DNA from: an uncultured Flavobacteriaceae bacterium
GTDB lineage: Bacteria; Bacteroidota; Bacteroidia; Flavobacteriales; Flavobacteriaceae
Reading direction: 5' to 3'
Length of the DNA: 64,000 nt
NCBI GenBank assembly: GCA_947502975.1
Contig: CANNBV010000005.1
Coordinates: forward strand, 248,001-312,000
Part shown: positions 24,911-35,126 of the stretch, piece after piece
How positions within the stretch are numbered: position 1 is the first letter of the stretch
How the letters are laid out: every line of letters starts with the position of its first letter
Notes under the pieces: generated by a model
What the model saw: only the letters and a program-made list of their open reading frames with translations
Databases searched by the model: none
What the model was told of the DNA's origin: nothing
Translations under genes and position numbers: made by a program

Positions 24911-27205
24911 GTGAAAAAAGAGCTACTACTTCCCTTATTATTTATAGTGTTATCGTTACAGTTTTGCTATGGTCAAAGTCAAAATTATAGTAAAATATTA
25001 GATGCTGATAACAATACTCTAATTTCAAATGTTACTATAAAAAAATTTAAAAATGATTCAACATTTATAAGTTCAAACGGAACATTTAAAATAAGTGTCT
25101 CAGGTAATTACCAGTTTATAAAAAATGGATATGCGGCTAAAACTTTAAAATTAAAATCAGGTAAAACGTATACCATTCTACTAGAAAAAAAACCTACTAC
25201 TTTAAGTGAAGTGGTTGTTAACAACAATCACTTACCAACTATTTTAAAATCATCAACTTCCAGTATTGCACTTATTTCCAGTAAAGCTATTGAACGAGGC
25301 AATACTTTAAATATTAATGAAGCTTTAAATAGAGTTCCTGGAATTTTTATGCAATCTGGCGCTTTAAACACCAATCGAATTACCATCAGAGGTGTTGGCT
25401 CTAGAAACCTATTTGGCACCTCTAAAATAAGAGCTTATTTCAAAGATATTCCATTAACTAATGGCAGTGGAGAAACAAGCTTGGAGGATTTTGAATTGGG
25501 CGCTATCTCTCGAATAGAAATTACTAAAGGTGCAACATCTAGTACTTACGGTGCTGGTCTTGGTGGAGTAATTCAACTTTTACCTAAAACAGCTAGCTTT
25601 AATAATACCAGTATTATAAATGAAATAACAATAGGGTCTTTTGGTTTATTCAAAAATATATCACAAGTCAATTATGGGAATTCTTCAAACAGCTTGAAAT
25701 TAGTATACAGTAATACACAAAGTGATGGATTTAGAGAGAATAACAACTATAACCGAGACGCATTAACTTTGAATTCTATTCATAAATTGAATAGTAAAAA
25801 CGAACTTTTTATTCTAGGAACTTTCTCTGATTTAAAGGCATTTATTCCAAGTTCTTTGAATGAAACCGATTTTAGAAATAATCCTTCCACTGCGGCATTT
25901 ACATGGCGCACCTCACGTGGTTTTGAAGACACTAAGCGAGGCATCTTAGGTCTAACACTCCACCATAAGTTCAACAATACGCTTTCTCAAAATACTAGCG
26001 CATTTATATCTTTCCGAAATTCTTACGAACCAAGACCCTTTAACATTTTAGATGAATCGGTTTTCGGTTATGGATTGAGGCATCGTTTTATTGGAAACTT
26101 CAGTATTAATAATAAAGCCATATACTGGACAGCAGGATTAGAATTCTTTAAAGATAATTACAAACATCAAACCTTTGAAAACCTATATCAAGATTTTCCA
26201 GAAGAAAACGCAAGTGTTCAAGGTAATAGTCTATCAAATTTTAAAGAAAACCGACAATATTATAATTTGTTTTTTGAAGGCAGATATGATATTTCGAAGA
26301 ATACAGATATTATTTTAGGACTTAACTTCAATAAAACTAAATATGATTTAGAAGATAGATTTCCAATTTCTAATAGCAATTCAGATCAATCTGGAAACTT
26401 TACATTTAGCGGTATAGTTTCTCCCAAAATAGGTGTAATACAACGTATAAACACTAACTCTAATCTTTATGCAAATGTTAGTCATGGATTTTCACCGTTA
26501 TCATTAGAAGAAACACTGCTCCCCGATGGGCAAATAAACAATAATTTAAATCCAGAAACTGGCTGGAATTTTGAAGTTGGGGCTAAAGGTGCTGCTTTAA
26601 AAAACAAATTACACTATAATATTTCAATCTACCGATTAGCAATTAAAAATCTTTTGGTTGCAAGACGCATGGCTGAAGATGAATTTATCGGTGTGAACGC
26701 AGGAAAAACAAATCATGATGGATTAGAAGCTGATTTTAGCTATAATGTTTTTAATTCTGATGACCTTCAAATTTCTGCATTTGGAAGTTATACTTTAAAC
26801 CAATACAAATTCAACGATTTTATAGATGGAAATGAAGATTTTTCGGGTAATGATGTTACTGGAGTTCCATCTAATATTTTGAATTTGGGATTAGATTTCA
26901 ATTCAAGAGTTGGCTTCTATGGAAACTTTAATTTTCAACATGTTGGAGAAATGCCAATAACCGATAGCAACACATTATTTAGTGAAAGTTATAACATATC
27001 AAACATAAAAATTGGCTATCAAAATACCTTAACATCACAATTACACCTAAACATTTATTTAGGTATTAATAACGTATTTGATACGTTTTATGCATCGCAA
27101 ATATTAATAAATGCTAGTAGTTTTGGCGGTAATGTTCCAAGATATTTTTATCCAGGAAACCCTGTAAATTATTATTCAGGTCTCGCTTTAAATTATTCGT
27201 TTTAA
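24911..27205 (+). CDS. TonB-dependent receptor, PqqU/YncD-like, beside a PQQ sugar dehydrogenase
   Basis: The 764-residue receptor starts at GTG (24911) with signal peptide LLLPLLFIVLSLQFCYGQ. A short carboxypeptidase-regulatory-like domain is followed by the plug (LNINEALNRVPGIFMQSGAL, TIRGVGSRNLFGTSKIRAYF, KDIPLTNGSGETSLEDFELG and ITKGATSSTYGAGLGGVIQL) and a barrel ending ALNYSF. The GSR-x-x-G...IR-x-Y...IP-x-T pattern and the Gly-rich loop resemble my recollection of E. coli YncD/PqqU, the PQQ receptor. The next gene, 22 bp downstream, encodes a PQQ-type sugar dehydrogenase, so uptake of PQQ is a reasonable hypothesis; this is an inference. Confidence 0.9.
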   Translation: MKKELLLPLLFIVLSLQFCYGQSQNYSKILDADNNTLISNVTIKKFKNDSTFISSNGTFKISVSGNYQFIKNGYAAKTLKLKSGKTYTILLEKKPTTLSEVVVNNNHLPTILKSSTSSIALISSKAIERGNTLNINEALNRVPGIFMQSGALNTNRITIRGVGSRNLFGTSKIRAYFKDIPLTNGSGETSLEDFELGAISRIEITKGATSSTYGAGLGGVIQLLPKTASFNNTSIINEITIGSFGLFKNISQVNYGNSSNSLKLVYSNTQSDGFRENNNYNRDALTLNSIHKLNSKNELFILGTFSDLKAFIPSSLNETDFRNNPSTAAFTWRTSRGFEDTKRGILGLTLHHKFNNTLSQNTSAFISFRNSYEPRPFNILDESVFGYGLRHRFIGNFSINNKAIYWTAGLEFFKDNYKHQTFENLYQDFPEENASVQGNSLSNFKENRQYYNLFFEGRYDISKNTDIILGLNFNKTKYDLEDRFPISNSNSDQSGNFTFSGIVSPKIGVIQRINTNSNLYANVSHGFSPLSLEETLLPDGQINNNLNPETGWNFEVGAKGAALKNKLHYNISIYRLAIKNLLVARRMAEDEFIGVNAGKTNHDGLEADFSYNVFNSDDLQISAFGSYTLNQYKFNDFIDGNEDFSGNDVTGVPSNILNLGLDFNSRVGFYGNFNFQHVGEMPITDSNTLFSESYNISNIKIGYQNTLTSQLHLNIYLGINNVFDTFYASQILINASSFGGNVPRYFYPGNPVNYYSGLALNYSF

Positions 27206-27227
27206 TGTATCTTTACTATATATTCCT

Positions 27228-28361
27228 ATGACAATGAAACAGTTTACCTCACTTTTTACTATTACACTGATGTGCTTATACTCATGTGCACAGCAAGAGC
27301 CTTCTGAAGTTTCTGCAGAAACTCCTGAAAAAATTAATTATACTACAGAGATTGTTGTTCCAGAATTAGATATTCCATGGGGTATGGAATTTTTACCTGA
27401 CGGAAGTATTCTTATTACTGAAAAAACTGGTTCACTCGTTCATTTTATCGATGGCAAGAAAGCCACTATAGACGGACTTCCTGAGGTTTACGTAAGAGGT
27501 CAAGGAGGGTTAATGGATGTAAAGCTACATCCTGATTACAAAACTAATGGATGGATTTACTTTTCGTATGGCTCACCTGAAGGTGACGGAGATGGTGGAA
27601 ACACAGCAATTTTTCGGGCGAAGTTGAATGGTAGTTCTCTTTCAGATATTGAACATCTGTACAAAGGCGTTCCAAATACTAAAAAGGGACAACATTGGGG
27701 TTCTAGATTAGAGTTTGATAAAGACGGCTATTTATATTTCTCTATTGGAGATAGAGGCAACCGTGATGTTAATCCACAAGATATCACTAGAGATGGTGGT
27801 AAAATTTATAGATTAAATGCAGACGGGTCTATTCCCGAAGACAATCCTTTTGTAAACGAATCTAATGCTAAACAAGCTATCTTTAGTTACGGACATCGCA
27901 ATCCGCAGGGCATGATTATGAATCCAACTACTGGAAAAATTTGGGTGAATGAACATGGACCAAAAGGAGGAGATGAAATAAATATAGTTGAAAAAGGTAA
28001 AAACTATGGTTGGCCTGTGATTTCTTATGGCATTAATTACAGTGGTACTAAATTCACTGAAATCACAGAAAAAGAAGGTATGGAGCAACCTTTGTTTTAT
28101 TGGGTGCCTTCAATAGCTCCTAGTGGAATGGCTTTTGCTACCTCATCAAAATATCCAGATTGGAATAATAGTGTTTTAGTGGGCTCTCTAAAATTTGAAT
28201 ACCTAGAACGTTTAGTAATTAAAGACAATAAAGTAACTAAACGAGAAAAATTATTTGAAGGTTTAGGCAGATTTAGAAATGTAAAACAAGCTCCTGATGG
28301 CTATTTATATGCTGCGGTAGAAGGCGTTGGTATTGTTAAAATTATTCCTGAATCATTTTAA
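27228..28361 (+). CDS. PQQ-dependent sugar dehydrogenase (Asd/YliI-like) lipoprotein
   Basis: The 377-residue product has a lipoprotein signal (lipobox ending LYSC), so it is membrane-anchored in the periplasm or outer membrane. The mature part is the six-bladed soluble aldose dehydrogenase fold: IPWGMEFLPDGSILITEKTG, GQGGLMDVKLHPDY (with the likely catalytic His), HWGSRLEFDKDGYLYFSIGD, YGHRNPQGM and VNEHGPKGGDEIN. Members oxidise aldose sugars to lactones with PQQ. It lies in a tight operon with the TonB receptor upstream and a cytochrome c 9 bp downstream, which could accept the electrons. No PQQ biosynthesis genes are present in the window. Confidence 0.92.
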   Translation: MTMKQFTSLFTITLMCLYSCAQQEPSEVSAETPEKINYTTEIVVPELDIPWGMEFLPDGSILITEKTGSLVHFIDGKKATIDGLPEVYVRGQGGLMDVKLHPDYKTNGWIYFSYGSPEGDGDGGNTAIFRAKLNGSSLSDIEHLYKGVPNTKKGQHWGSRLEFDKDGYLYFSIGDRGNRDVNPQDITRDGGKIYRLNADGSIPEDNPFVNESNAKQAIFSYGHRNPQGMIMNPTTGKIWVNEHGPKGGDEINIVEKGKNYGWPVISYGINYSGTKFTEITEKEGMEQPLFYWVPSIAPSGMAFATSSKYPDWNNSVLVGSLKFEYLERLVIKDNKVTKREKLFEGLGRFRNVKQAPDGYLYAAVEGVGIVKIIPESF

Positions 28362-28370
28362 ATTAGTATT

Positions 28371-28775
28371 ATGAAAGTATTTTTATTTATAATTTTTAGC
28401 GGAGTAATAACTTTTGGCGCTATCACGTTGAAACAACAAGATCCACTACAAGAGAGTATCACCAGAGGACAAGAAATTTATACTGATTTTTGTATGAACT
28501 GCCATATGGCAAATGGTGAAGGTGTAGCAAACACATATCCGCCTTTGGCAAAATCAGATTATTTAAAAAATAACAGAGCAGCTAGTATTCGGGGTATTAA
28601 ATATGGCCAAAAGGGAGAAATAACTGTTAATGGCATTACTTACAATGGCAATATGACTGCAATGGGATTAGACGATGAGGAAGTAGCAGATGTCATGAAT
28701 TTTATCAATAATAGCTGGGGAAATTCGAATAAAAAAATGGTGACTGAAGCCGAAGTTTCAGCCATAAAAAAATAA
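28371..28775 (+). CDS. Small c-type cytochrome
   Basis: The 134-residue product has an N-terminal signal or anchor (about 2-20), one heme c site Cys41-x2-Cys44-His45 (CMNCH), the YPPLA motif typical of class I cytochromes c, and a likely distal Met ligand in NGNMTAMG. It lies 9 bp downstream of the PQQ sugar dehydrogenase gene, so it is the likely electron acceptor linking sugar oxidation to the respiratory chain. Confidence 0.93.
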   Translation: MKVFLFIIFSGVITFGAITLKQQDPLQESITRGQEIYTDFCMNCHMANGEGVANTYPPLAKSDYLKNNRAASIRGIKYGQKGEITVNGITYNGNMTAMGLDDEEVADVMNFINNSWGNSNKKMVTEAEVSAIKK

Positions 28776-28807
28776 TCCAAATTTCAACCTTATAATTTTA
28801 CATTTAC

Positions 28808-28815
28808 TAACTTTG
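28808..28815 (+). promoter_or_regulatory. -7 element upstream of udk
   Basis: TAACTTTG matches TAnnTTTG, 27 bp upstream of the udk ATG and after the cytochrome gene, so the udk-led unit has its own promoter. Confidence 0.5.
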
Positions 28816-28842
28816 TTTTTACACTAAAAATCTCAAAACTAT

Positions 28843-29448
28843 ATGTTGGTAATTGGAATTGCAGGAGGCACTGGATGTGGTAAAACAACGGTTGTAAATC
28901 AACTTTTACAAGAGCTTCCAGAAGGAGAAGTAGGTGTAATTTCTCAAGACTCTTATTACAAAGACACCTCACATTTAAGTTATGATGAACGTGTTAAAAT
29001 TAATTTTGACCACCCAAGAAGTATCGATTTTGATTTATTAGCACAGCATTTAAAAGCATTAAAAAATAATGAAGCCATACACCAACCTGTATACTCCTTC
29101 GTTAAACATAATAGAACTGGTGATACTATTTTAACACATCCAAGAAAAGTAATGATTGTAGAAGGTATTTTAATACTCACCAATCCTGAACTTCGCGAGA
29201 TGTTTGATATAAAAATATTTGTGCATGCCGATAGTGATGAACGTTTAATTCGTCGCTTAAAACGTGACATATCTGAACGTGGTAGAGATTTAGATGAAGT
29301 ACTAACACGATACAAAACAACATTAAAGCCCATGCACGATCAGTTTATTGAACCTATGAAAGAGTATGCAGATATCATAATACCTAACAACCATTATAAT
29401 ACAGTTGCAATAGATATTGTTCGTACGATAATCAACGAGAAGTTGTAA
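28843..29448 (+). CDS. udk: Uridine kinase
   Basis: The 201-residue kinase phosphorylates uridine and cytidine for nucleotide salvage. It has Walker A GGTGCGKTT (residues 8-16), SQDSYYKD, NFDHPRSIDFDLL, the lid region RDISERGR and FIEPMKEYADIIIPNN near the C-terminus, all standard for Udk. Length agrees with bacterial homologues (about 200-215). It is probably the first gene of a run with the divIC-like gene (9 bp downstream) and the methylmalonyl-CoA mutase genes. Confidence 0.97.
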   Translation: MLVIGIAGGTGCGKTTVVNQLLQELPEGEVGVISQDSYYKDTSHLSYDERVKINFDHPRSIDFDLLAQHLKALKNNEAIHQPVYSFVKHNRTGDTILTHPRKVMIVEGILILTNPELREMFDIKIFVHADSDERLIRRLKRDISERGRDLDEVLTRYKTTLKPMHDQFIEPMKEYADIIIPNNHYNTVAIDIVRTIINEKL

Positions 29449-29456
29449 TATCAAAT

Positions 29457-29786
29457 ATGAAAAAAAACAAAACAAAGTACCCCTTTTTAAAACCTTTAAG
29501 GAATATCTATATTCTTATTTTGGTGGTTTTTGTCGTTTGGATGATTTTTGTTGATAGTAATTCTTGGTTTATTCATAACGAATTAAATAATGAAATTAGT
29601 GATCTAGAAGCAGAAAAAGAATATTACAGGAAGAACAAGGAGAAAGACGACAAAGAATTCAAAAAATTAAGTTCGAAGCAAGGCTTGGAGAAGTTTGCTC
29701 GCGAAGAATATTACATGAAGCGTGAGAATGAAGAAATTTTTATAATTGAATACGAAGACAGTTTAAAAACAAAGGATAATGAGTAA
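29457..29786 (+). CDS. Septum formation initiator protein (DivIC/FtsB-like)
   Basis: The 109-residue membrane protein has one TM segment (IYILILVVFVVWMIFV, about residues 17-32) followed by a coiled coil (about 45-85, NEISDLEAEKEYYRKNKEKD) and the typical FtsB/DivIC motif EKFAREEYYMKRENEEIFII. Such proteins belong to the divisome and link early and late cell-division components. It overlaps the start of mutA by 8 bp, so translation is coupled although the functions differ. Confidence 0.9.
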   Translation: MKKNKTKYPFLKPLRNIYILILVVFVVWMIFVDSNSWFIHNELNNEISDLEAEKEYYRKNKEKDDKEFKKLSSKQGLEKFAREEYYMKRENEEIFIIEYEDSLKTKDNE

Positions 29787-31146
29787 CTCGTTATTTAATG
29801 ACTTTGAATCTGTTTCTGCAAAACAATGGAAACAAAAAATACAGTTCGATTTAAAAGGAGCGGACTATAATGATGCACTCATTTGGACGAGTAACGAAGG
29901 CATTCAGGTAAAGCCTTTTTATCATGCTGACGCTAGTAATAAACTACCAAAAATTCCTAAAACAAGAGCTAGTCGCTTTACCATCTGTGAAACGATATTT
30001 GTATCTCATGCTGAAAAAGCAAATGAATTAGCGCTTTCCGCAATTCATGGAGGTGCAGAAGCTATGAAATTCATCGTACCTTCAGAAGATGTTAGTATTG
30101 AAGTATTGTTATCAAACATCAATCTTGATGTAATTTCTATCTATTTTGAATTGCATTTCCTTTCTGAAGTATTTGTAAAAACACTTTCAAATATTCCCGC
30201 AAAATCTAGAATTTATATCAATACAGATATTATCGGGAATCTGGCAAAAACTGGAAATTGGTATTCAAACTTAAATGATGATTTTTCCAAATTTGAAACA
30301 AGTCTTCAATATTCTAAATCATTTTCAGTAGACGCTGCATTATATCAAAATGCTGGAGCTAATACGGTGCAACAATTGGCTTATACTTTAGCTCATACTA
30401 ATGAGTATTTCAACTATATTGAAGCTAATTCAAAAGAAAAAAAAGCAAAACTCGCGATTGTATTTAATGTAGCTGTAGGTTCTAATTACTTCTTTGAAAT
30501 AGCAAAAATAAGAGCATTAAGATTACTTTTTGAGACACTAAATGATGTATATGCTGCAGACTACAAATGCCATATTTTTGCGACACCTTCCAAAAGAAAC
30601 AAAGCGATATACGATTATAACACAAACATGCTACGTACCACAACAGAGTGCATGAGTGCTGTTTTAGGCGGTGCAGATAGTATTTGCAATTTGCCGTATG
30701 ACGCTGTATTCCATAAGCATAATGATTTTGGCTCTCGAATAGCAAGAAATCAATTACTTATTTTAAAGCATGAAAGCTATTTTAATAGTGTCGATAATCC
30801 GTCTGATGGCAGTTATTATATTGAATCGCTAACAGAACAGTTAGCGTCCAAATCTCTAGCTTTATTTAAAGATATTGAAGCCAATGGCGGATTTTTAAAA
30901 CAGTTGAAAGACGGCACCATTCAGCGAAAAATCAAAGAAAGTGCTACAAAGGAACAAGAACAGTTTAATGCTGGTAATACAATTATTCTTGGTAGTAATA
31001 AGCACCCAAATCCAAATGATATAATGAAGGATAATTTAGAAATCTATCCTTTTGTAAAAACAAAAAAAAGAAAAACTTTAATAGAACCCATAATAGAAAA
31101 ACGTTTAACAGAAAGTTTAGAACAAGAACGATTAAAAACAGAGTAA
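29779..31146 (+). CDS. mutA: Methylmalonyl-CoA mutase small subunit
   Basis: The 455-residue protein is the catalytically inactive subunit of the heterodimeric, B12-dependent mutase that interconverts succinyl-CoA and methylmalonyl-CoA. It keeps the TIM-barrel region of the large subunit (RLLFETLNDVYAADYKCHIF, TTECMSAVLGGADSICNLPY, GSRIARNQLLILKHESYFNS, DNPSDGSYYIESLTEQLA) but lacks a cobalamin-binding domain and is shorter than many homologues. The large-subunit gene follows after one intervening lipoprotein gene. Confidence 0.92.
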   Translation: MSNSLFNDFESVSAKQWKQKIQFDLKGADYNDALIWTSNEGIQVKPFYHADASNKLPKIPKTRASRFTICETIFVSHAEKANELALSAIHGGAEAMKFIVPSEDVSIEVLLSNINLDVISIYFELHFLSEVFVKTLSNIPAKSRIYINTDIIGNLAKTGNWYSNLNDDFSKFETSLQYSKSFSVDAALYQNAGANTVQQLAYTLAHTNEYFNYIEANSKEKKAKLAIVFNVAVGSNYFFEIAKIRALRLLFETLNDVYAADYKCHIFATPSKRNKAIYDYNTNMLRTTTECMSAVLGGADSICNLPYDAVFHKHNDFGSRIARNQLLILKHESYFNSVDNPSDGSYYIESLTEQLASKSLALFKDIEANGGFLKQLKDGTIQRKIKESATKEQEQFNAGNTIILGSNKHPNPNDIMKDNLEIYPFVKTKKRKTLIEPIIEKRLTESLEQERLKTE

Positions 31147-31151
31147 TCATT

Positions 31152-31802
31152 ATGAAATTAAAATTTAACATCATTGCATTTTTAGTGGTAGCCACATTGT
31201 TTAGTTGTAAAAAAGGAGCCGAAGAAAAAACCTTGGAAACCTATAAGTATTCTGAAAAAGGTATTGTTGTGAATTGTGATCAATTTGATTTAAAACTATT
31301 AAATGAAGCACTTTTTTCTTTTGAAGATGATATTTTAAAAGCATATGGACAAACCAATCAAACAGCAACTCCTAATCTTACACGCGCCTATTCTCAATTT
31401 ATTAGAAACGCCATGTATAATCGTGCAAAGTATGCTGATATTGTATCTCCACATTCAGCTAAAATTTTTGAAGTTTTGAAGTCTAAAGAAGCATTATGGA
31501 ATCTAAATGATCCAAATACCAAATTAAATTATCAAAGTAGTATTATGACTTGTATCTCTGATAATATGTTAGATAAGAGCTTAAAAACTACGATGAATGC
31601 ACTCATTGAAACCAATAGCATGAGCCCTAAATTATTTGGACCAGCATTGCAATCTAATTACGGCGCTGCCATACGTGACAAATATCTTTCTACTTATGTA
31701 GCATTAGAGTTTTATTACGGAAAATTGTTTGATGTAGATTTATCTAAAGTTTCTGAAAAACCAGAATCCAAAGTTGATTTTAATAAAATTCCAAAGGAAT
31801 AA
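31152..31802 (+). CDS. Lipoprotein of unknown function between mutase subunit genes
   Basis: The 216-residue product starts with a lipoprotein signal (LVVATLFSCKKGAEEK, Cys at residue 19). The mature part is mainly helical with no recognised domain; distinct stretches are NCDQFDLKLLNEALFSFEDD, QFIRNAMYNRAKYADIV and PALQSNYGAAIRDKYLSTYV. It lies 5 bp after mutA and 3 bp before the large-subunit gene, so it is in the same operon, yet its predicted location (outside the cytoplasm) differs from the mutase. Its function is unknown. Confidence 0.8.
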   Translation: MKLKFNIIAFLVVATLFSCKKGAEEKTLETYKYSEKGIVVNCDQFDLKLLNEALFSFEDDILKAYGQTNQTATPNLTRAYSQFIRNAMYNRAKYADIVSPHSAKIFEVLKSKEALWNLNDPNTKLNYQSSIMTCISDNMLDKSLKTTMNALIETNSMSPKLFGPALQSNYGAAIRDKYLSTYVALEFYYGKLFDVDLSKVSEKPESKVDFNKIPKE

Positions 31803-31805
31803 ATA

Positions 31806-33932
31806 ATGCGCAAAGACCTTCAACACATAACATTAAAAACTAATATTTCTAATGAAGAAGTAAAGGTTGATACGTTTGATACTGCTGAAGGTATTGCTCT
31901 AAAATCTAATTATTCTGAAGACGATATTAAACATACCGAGCATTTAAATTTTGCTGCAGGAATTCCGCCTTACCTCAGAGGGCCTTACAGCACAATGTAT
32001 GTAAGGAGACCTTGGACTATAAGGCAATATGCAGGTTTTAGCACAGCAGAAGAAAGTAATGCGTTTTACAGACGAAATCTAGCTGCTGGACAAAAAGGGT
32101 TGTCAGTAGCTTTTGATTTGGCAACGCATCGCGGCTATGACTCCGATCATGAACGTGTGGTTGGTGATGTTGGAAAAGCTGGAGTTGCGATTGATTCAGT
32201 TGAGGATATGAAAATGCTCTTCGATCAAATTCCGTTAGATAAAATGTCGGTTTCTATGACCATGAACGGTGCCGTTTTACCCATTATGGCGTTTTATATT
32301 GTTGCAGCAGAAGAACAAGGTGTAAAACTGGAACAATTGTCCGGAACTATACAAAATGATATTCTAAAGGAATTCATGGTGCGTAATACTTATATTTATC
32401 CACCGACACCATCCATGAAAATCATCTCTGATATTTTTGAATATACGAGTAAAAAAATGCCAAAATTCAATAGTATCAGTATTTCTGGTTATCATATGCA
32501 AGAAGCTGGTGCAACTTGTGATATAGAATTAGCTTATACCCTTGCCGATGGACTAGAATATTTAAAAACAGGGTTGAAAGCAGGAATGGATATTGATACT
32601 TTTGCGCCTCGACTATCTTTTTTCTGGGCTATTGGCATGAATCATTTTATGGAAATTGCCAAAATGCGGGCAGCACGAATACTCTGGGCTAAAATTGTTA
32701 AACAATTTAACCCAAAAAACCCAAAATCTTTAGCATTACGTACACATTGTCAAACTTCTGGTTGGAGTTTAACTGAACAAGATCCTTTTAACAATGTTGC
32801 TAGAACTACTATTGAGGCTGCAGCCGCTGTATTTGGAGGCACGCAAAGTTTACATACCAATGCTTTAGATGAAGCCATTGCGCTACCCACTGATTTTTCA
32901 GCTAGAATTGCAAGAAACACTCAAATTTATTTACAAGAAGAAACCAAAATCACAAAGACTGTTGATCCATGGGCAGGTAGTTTTTATGTTGAAAAATTAA
33001 CACATGATATTACTGAAAAAGCTTGGGCTTTAATACAAGAAATTGAAGAATTAGGTGGCATGACTAAAGCCATTGAAGCTGGAATTCCGAAAATAAGAAT
33101 TGAAGAAGCCGCAGCTAGAAAACAAGCTAGAATTGATTCTGGGCAAGATATTATTGTTGGTGTTAATAAATATGAGTTAGAAAAAGAAGACGCTATTTCT
33201 ACGTTAGAGGTAGATAATCAAACTGTTCGAAATTCTCAGATAGAACGTTTGAATCACATTAAATCTATGAGAAATACTGAGGATGTAAATACTATATTAT
33301 TAAAATTGACAACAGTTGCTAAGACAGGAGAAGAAAATTTACTAGCTTTAGCTGTCCAAGCTGCAAAAGCGCGTGCTACTTTAGGAGAAATAAGCGATGC
33401 ACTTGAAGTTGAATTTGGACGACATAAAGCACAAATAAAATCATTCTCTGGCGTGTACAGTAAAGCAATAGAAAACGACAACTCATTTAAAAAAGCCCAA
33501 GAACTTGCAGATGTTTTTGCAGAACAAGATGGTAGAAGACCACGTATAATGATTGCCAAAATGGGACAAGACGGTCATGATCGTGGAGCAAAAGTAGTAG
33601 CTACAGGATATGCTGATATTGGTTTTGATGTAGATATTGGCCCTTTATTTCAAACTCCAAAAGAGGCAGCAAAACAAGCAGTTGAGAACGATGTGCATAT
33701 TTTAGGCGTATCTTCTCAAGCAGCTGGACATAAAACTTTAGTTCCTCAAGTTATCGAAGAGTTAAAAAACTATGGACGTGATGATATTATGGTGATTGTT
33801 GGTGGTGTGATACCTAAGCAAGATTATCAATATTTGTTTGATGCAGGTGCTATTGCTGTATTTGGTCCAGGCACAAAAATTAGTGAAGCAGCCATTATGA
33901 TTTTAGAAATTTTAATTGATGACGAAGCTTAA
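31806..33932 (+). CDS. mutB: Methylmalonyl-CoA mutase large (catalytic) subunit
   Basis: The 708-residue subunit contains the substrate-binding TIM barrel ([10 protein letters not shown]-type segment [20 protein letters not shown] near residue 57, [52 protein letters not shown]) and a C-terminal cobalamin domain with the base-off His motif D589-x-H591-x-x-G594 in QDGHDRGAK, plus [10 protein letters not shown]. It catalyses the B12-dependent rearrangement of methylmalonyl-CoA to succinyl-CoA, as part of propionate metabolism. Length and motifs are full. Confidence 0.97.
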   Translation: MRKDLQHITLKTNISNEEVKVDTFDTAEGIALKSNYSEDDIKHTEHLNFAAGIPPYLRGPYSTMYVRRPWTIRQYAGFSTAEESNAFYRRNLAAGQKGLSVAFDLATHRGYDSDHERVVGDVGKAGVAIDSVEDMKMLFDQIPLDKMSVSMTMNGAVLPIMAFYIVAAEEQGVKLEQLSGTIQNDILKEFMVRNTYIYPPTPSMKIISDIFEYTSKKMPKFNSISISGYHMQEAGATCDIELAYTLADGLEYLKTGLKAGMDIDTFAPRLSFFWAIGMNHFMEIAKMRAARILWAKIVKQFNPKNPKSLALRTHCQTSGWSLTEQDPFNNVARTTIEAAAAVFGGTQSLHTNALDEAIALPTDFSARIARNTQIYLQEETKITKTVDPWAGSFYVEKLTHDITEKAWALIQEIEELGGMTKAIEAGIPKIRIEEAAARKQARIDSGQDIIVGVNKYELEKEDAISTLEVDNQTVRNSQIERLNHIKSMRNTEDVNTILLKLTTVAKTGEENLLALAVQAAKARATLGEISDALEVEFGRHKAQIKSFSGVYSKAIENDNSFKKAQELADVFAEQDGRRPRIMIAKMGQDGHDRGAKVVATGYADIGFDVDIGPLFQTPKEAAKQAVENDVHILGVSSQAAGHKTLVPQVIEELKNYGRDDIMVIVGGVIPKQDYQYLFDAGAIAVFGPGTKISEAAIMILEILIDDEA

Positions 33933-33960
33933 AATTTCTTATTCTTAAGGTAAAAAATCT

Positions 33961-35088
33961 ATGGATAACAGTTCAGTAATCAGTATTGTAAGTTTTATAA
34001 TAGTTTTATTATTTGTTCTTCTTTCTATTTTTTTATTATCAGTAAAAACTACTAAAAAATTAAGTAACCAATTACTCGCTAGCTTTTTAATTATCACAGC
34101 TATAGATATCAGTGTTTTTTTCTATCATAATTTTATTGCATTACCGCCATCGATTGAGATGTTGAGGATTCAGATCTCTAACTTCAAAGATCCTCTATTA
34201 TTTCTCTATATTTTATCTATCATCTATTCAGATTTTAAACTCAAATGGATACATCTAGTTCATGTTATTCCTTGGCTAGTTTGCATTATAATTTTAACTC
34301 CTAACTTCTTTCTAAGATCATACGAGACACAGTCATTATTTTTATCAAACTTTAATGAAACTAAAGAAGCTCGAATTATAGATGTATTTTCAAAAATTAT
34401 TGAAATTGTTTATATAGTTGCTGAACTATATTATATCATTAGATATCGAAAATTACTTCTTGAAAATTATACAGGTAAAGAAGCTTTTGATAATTACCGA
34501 TGGGTAAAACAGCTTATTATTTTTATACTTATTGGGCAACTATTAACATTTATTAAGGGTTACATGCGAGATTATGGTAGTGTTAACGTTGATATTATAA
34601 ATATTTTTAGAATTATTCTTTTAGGTTTTGGGCTCTTTTTCAGTTTTTGGCTAGTGTTTAAAGCGCTACTCTCTCCAAAATTATTTAGAGGCATAAATGT
34701 TGAGCTTCAACTTTCAAAAGAAATGCTATCTAAATCTGATGAGAATACCATCAAAAACGATCAGATAAAACAACTTAAATCTTATATGGGGACTGAAGAA
34801 CCTTTTTTAGAGCCTTCATTAACTGTGAAAAGCTTATCGGAACAAATTGATATAGCCCACCGCGATTTATCTATTTTAATAAATCAAGAGTTAGGTCAGC
34901 ATTTTTTCGATTTTGTAAATAGTTATCGTATCGAAAAAGCCAAATCTATTTTAAAAGACCCTTCAAAAAAGAAGTATACAGTACTCGAAATTTTATATGA
35001 AGTCGGTTTTAATTCAAAATCTTCATTTAATACTGCATTTAAAAAACATACAGGCAAAACACCTACAGCATTCCGTAAAGCCCTATAA
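33961..35088 (+). CDS. Membrane-anchored AraC-family transcriptional regulator
   Basis: The 375-residue protein has about seven hydrophobic TM segments in the first 240 residues (starting VISIVSFIIVLLFVLLSIFL) and a C-terminal AraC-type double helix-turn-helix (about 280-375: TVKSLSEQIDIAHRDLSILI, FDFVNSYRIEKAKSIL, VGFNSKSSFNTAFKKHTGKT and PTAFRKAL). Such 7TM-AraC proteins are frequent in Flavobacteriaceae; they may sense an envelope signal. The outer-membrane beta-barrel gene that follows on the same strand (155 bp away) is the likely target. Ligand and target are not established. Confidence 0.88.
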   Translation: MDNSSVISIVSFIIVLLFVLLSIFLLSVKTTKKLSNQLLASFLIITAIDISVFFYHNFIALPPSIEMLRIQISNFKDPLLFLYILSIIYSDFKLKWIHLVHVIPWLVCIIILTPNFFLRSYETQSLFLSNFNETKEARIIDVFSKIIEIVYIVAELYYIIRYRKLLLENYTGKEAFDNYRWVKQLIIFILIGQLLTFIKGYMRDYGSVNVDIINIFRIILLGFGLFFSFWLVFKALLSPKLFRGINVELQLSKEMLSKSDENTIKNDQIKQLKSYMGTEEPFLEPSLTVKSLSEQIDIAHRDLSILINQELGQHFFDFVNSYRIEKAKSILKDPSKKKYTVLEILYEVGFNSKSSFNTAFKKHTGKTPTAFRKAL

Positions 35089-35126
35089 AAGCTAGGGCTC
35101 GTAAAAAGTCAAACGTTTAAAAAAAT

